DNA of 25,833 nucleotides from JBKHBT01 sp046542255 (GTDB lineage: Bacteria > UBP14 > UBA6098 > JBKHBT01), in contig JBKHBT010000044.1 in NCBI GenBank assembly GCA_046542255.1, positions 1-25,833 on the forward strand. Reading direction: 5' to 3'. Shown here in pieces: positions 25,301 through 25,833 of this stretch. The translations under genes were made by a program, and so were the position numbers. Below the pieces are notes generated by a model. That model was not told where the DNA came from, made no database searches, and worked only from the letters and a program-made list of their open reading frames with translations. Numbering within the stretch: position 1 is the first letter of the stretch; every line of letters starts with the position of its first letter.

Positions 25301-25394
25301 TAGCGTAGTATGGCGCCCGAAGAGCGATTTGCATTCTGGAATCTATATTATCCGGGATACTGAAAGCTCTGGAAGCGTCTTTTATATTAAATAA
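22362..25394 (+). CDS. Gingipain-like C25 cysteine peptidase with T9SS sorting tail
   Basis: This 1010-residue secreted protein has a signal peptide (MLQKSFLILICIFSFSYA). A propeptide-like region spans about 20-210. The C25 catalytic domain spans about 215-605, with ILGD (306-309), PSDFLYA around Asp334, catalytic His448 in MGHGSGYS and Cys484 in AGVCLNGLFD, closing with FMGDAGMRI (594-602). A beta-rich region follows. The last about 65 residues are a type A sorting domain: AYPNPFNSACRI, SIYNIEGQLIEQI, LHSGIYIIR, ending in Lys. Proteins with this tail cross the outer membrane by the type IX system. Both catalytic residues are present, so it is probably active; specificity cannot be told. No T9SS machinery genes are in the window. 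It is transcribed alone. Confidence 0.9.
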   Translation: MLQKSFLILICIFSFSYANTIQQSLPMAISQSDIESVYGTLEGYSSNAEWQLGSRKAKLYQGMKPGTDYIGIEGMESFTREGQPQLPGETIKIELPLGIKIKGARIVSGEYVYLDGEYNITPKPEQFKRTIGNRNKGTKFDADISIYTSDDYFPGQWLKVWGGNSNDRGIAHVLIMPLQYNPVEGKMMLLKNATIEVYYEFLNLRRSAESPETDALCIVIGPEEFRSAAFPLIDEHERERIPTEYISTDSIAAYYEGTMYSTDLPYIHRSALPGYHFESYDIMLPMKIIDFLADEAAHPNLEHIIILGDAHIIPPSFYANFGETGYWEYYMPSDFLYASPDYDLIPNYSVSRLPADTPCQAGTMCSRITYYNAAVDDELFANIYFAGGNPFDNIYFDDEMTPNHIINSGNTMGFNVTKSYATRDGFTRDDFIEEWENGEYGMVYEMGHGSGYSIAFDESEDFDTDDILALEPNHFAPIHFAGVCLNGLFDDELISSFDTSMTYAEAMIYAPGGAIALFSATRNSMGTPTYYYDDALLVVESEEYIADMGYRLMQNLNRRPETMGELFINTISSYVGSNDMTDPDNIYTLYEFIFMGDAGMRIPSPPITEPGIPIDISYPEADRSHLDYVVFEGLPGDIISFTPDNYSDRYFIGISRIDYNGYQDTSSSIFWGSSYDLVLDYHSEAKRMDIEDIAGFEERLYFWASGGRMFIDGYNFEWSSTPIAASDEDDFESDYLELTDLYIRDDAENFYFSYPYYAPLDTSRAYHLAIDSKPGGYTGSEEGSDFDHFGNHVFFGDGYEVDFIITAEIWNFLYHDYYSQKHSIGIWEGDNWAEGRRFIGEIGGEIGISSSESPSELGFVEIRLSKSILESYDSVAVILYSTPIDHTGFEYYPAQDAVPSDPATFAEFTEDGHNTLTNFHVYRSGEQISENYSRPENFEIIKAYPNPFNSACRIKSSSDEISIYNIEGQLIEQIRNSDSGSVVWRPKSDLHSGIYIIRDTESSGSVFYIK

Positions 25395-25523
25395 CCGTTG
25401 TGCGAGGGAAGATGAGGACAGCCTTTAAATCGACTGTTCTAATTATTCTCAAATAACTTGACTTTCATACGTCTGTTTATAAATTCCATTTTGATTGGTA
25501 ATTTAGAAACAGAAGGACAAATT

Positions 25524-25833
25524 ATGTCGATTTTATGGGAAAGGATGCCTTCGATCGAGCTTATCGAGAACCAGGAGCTAAAGCTCAGGGTTCGTTCCTG
25601 CTGGAATGAGGCGATAAAGCGAAGCATATTCACCGAAGAAGAAGTCTCTGAGATTGCATTTACACTTCTTATACCAGATTGTCCGGCTAACCTTCTTCAG
25701 CATACAGAAAGCGTAACAGCCTGTGCCTATGAACTTGCTGTGAAGCTTCAGGAAAAGAATCCGATTTTGAAATTCGATATGGATATACTTGTTTCCGGCG
25801 GTCTTTTGCATGATGTGGGCAAGGTTTTAGAGT
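25524..25833 (+). CDS. HD-domain phosphohydrolase (cut by window edge)
   Basis: The first 103 codons of a gene continue past the window end. The start at 25524 has AAGGA eight bases upstream. The sequence contains HTESVTACAYELA, then MDILVSGGLLHDVGKVLE: the first His and the His-Asp pair of a metal-dependent HD phosphohydrolase. Nucleotides, cyclic dinucleotides or small phosphorylated compounds are possible substrates; the missing C-terminal part prevents a closer call. Confidence 0.8.
   Translation, partial: MSILWERMPSIELIENQELKLRVRSCWNEAIKRSIFTEEEVSEIAFTLLIPDCPANLLQHTESVTACAYELAVKLQEKNPILKFDMDILVSGGLLHDVGKVLE

Overview
The window looks like a chromosomal segment from a Gram-negative bacterium of the FCB superphylum (Bacteroidetes-like candidate phyla such as Cloacimonadota or WOR-3-type lineages). 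The phylum is inferred from gene content. The supporting signs are a C25 (gingipain-like) peptidase with a type IX secretion sorting tail, long secreted fibre-like proteins with FCB-style N- and C-terminal modules, an outer-membrane TolC-type protein, and genes rich in the word TCGA. No ribosomal marker is present to fix the lineage.

Layout. 1-92: partial copy of a structured repeat, followed by an initiator tRNA (205-278) with a clear sigma-70-type promoter. 580-3051: operon gmd-rmd-nudix, predicted to make GDP-D-rhamnose. 3083-4544: gene graveyard holding a 5'-truncated LamG remnant, a second inverted copy of the repeat, an IS1634-type transposase N-terminus and an IS1380-type transposase C-terminus. 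4545-5159 is AT-rich and apparently empty. 5220-6401: a GT-B glycosyltransferase. 6503-10998 (minus): a four-gene MacAB-TolC-like export operon with ATPase and permease as separate proteins. 11327-14018: tldD-tldE (pmbA) operon ending in a strong intrinsic terminator. 14097-14954: a gene stub, the third repeat copy, and a PIN toxin with a 50-residue partner. 15194-18241 (minus): 1015-residue secreted fibre-like protein. 18425-18775: small lipoprotein, probably truncated. 18847-19009: IS5-like transposase remnant. 19010-21856 (minus): two-gene operon of a secreted 237-residue protein and a YadA-head/S74-chaperone fibre protein. 22362-25394: C25 peptidase with sorting tail. 25524 to the right edge: start of an HD-domain phosphohydrolase.

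The genes point to cell-surface construction and export: nucleotide-sugar synthesis, glycosyl transfer, a tripartite efflux pump, and four secreted proteins. TldD/TldE form a cytoplasmic metalloprotease that elsewhere matures peptides, but no precursor peptide was seen next to it. The most interesting features are the about 114-bp two-hairpin repeat, whose two complete copies each sit between unrelated gene fragments, and the pair of fibre proteins that share an N-terminal module but end in different C-terminal domains.
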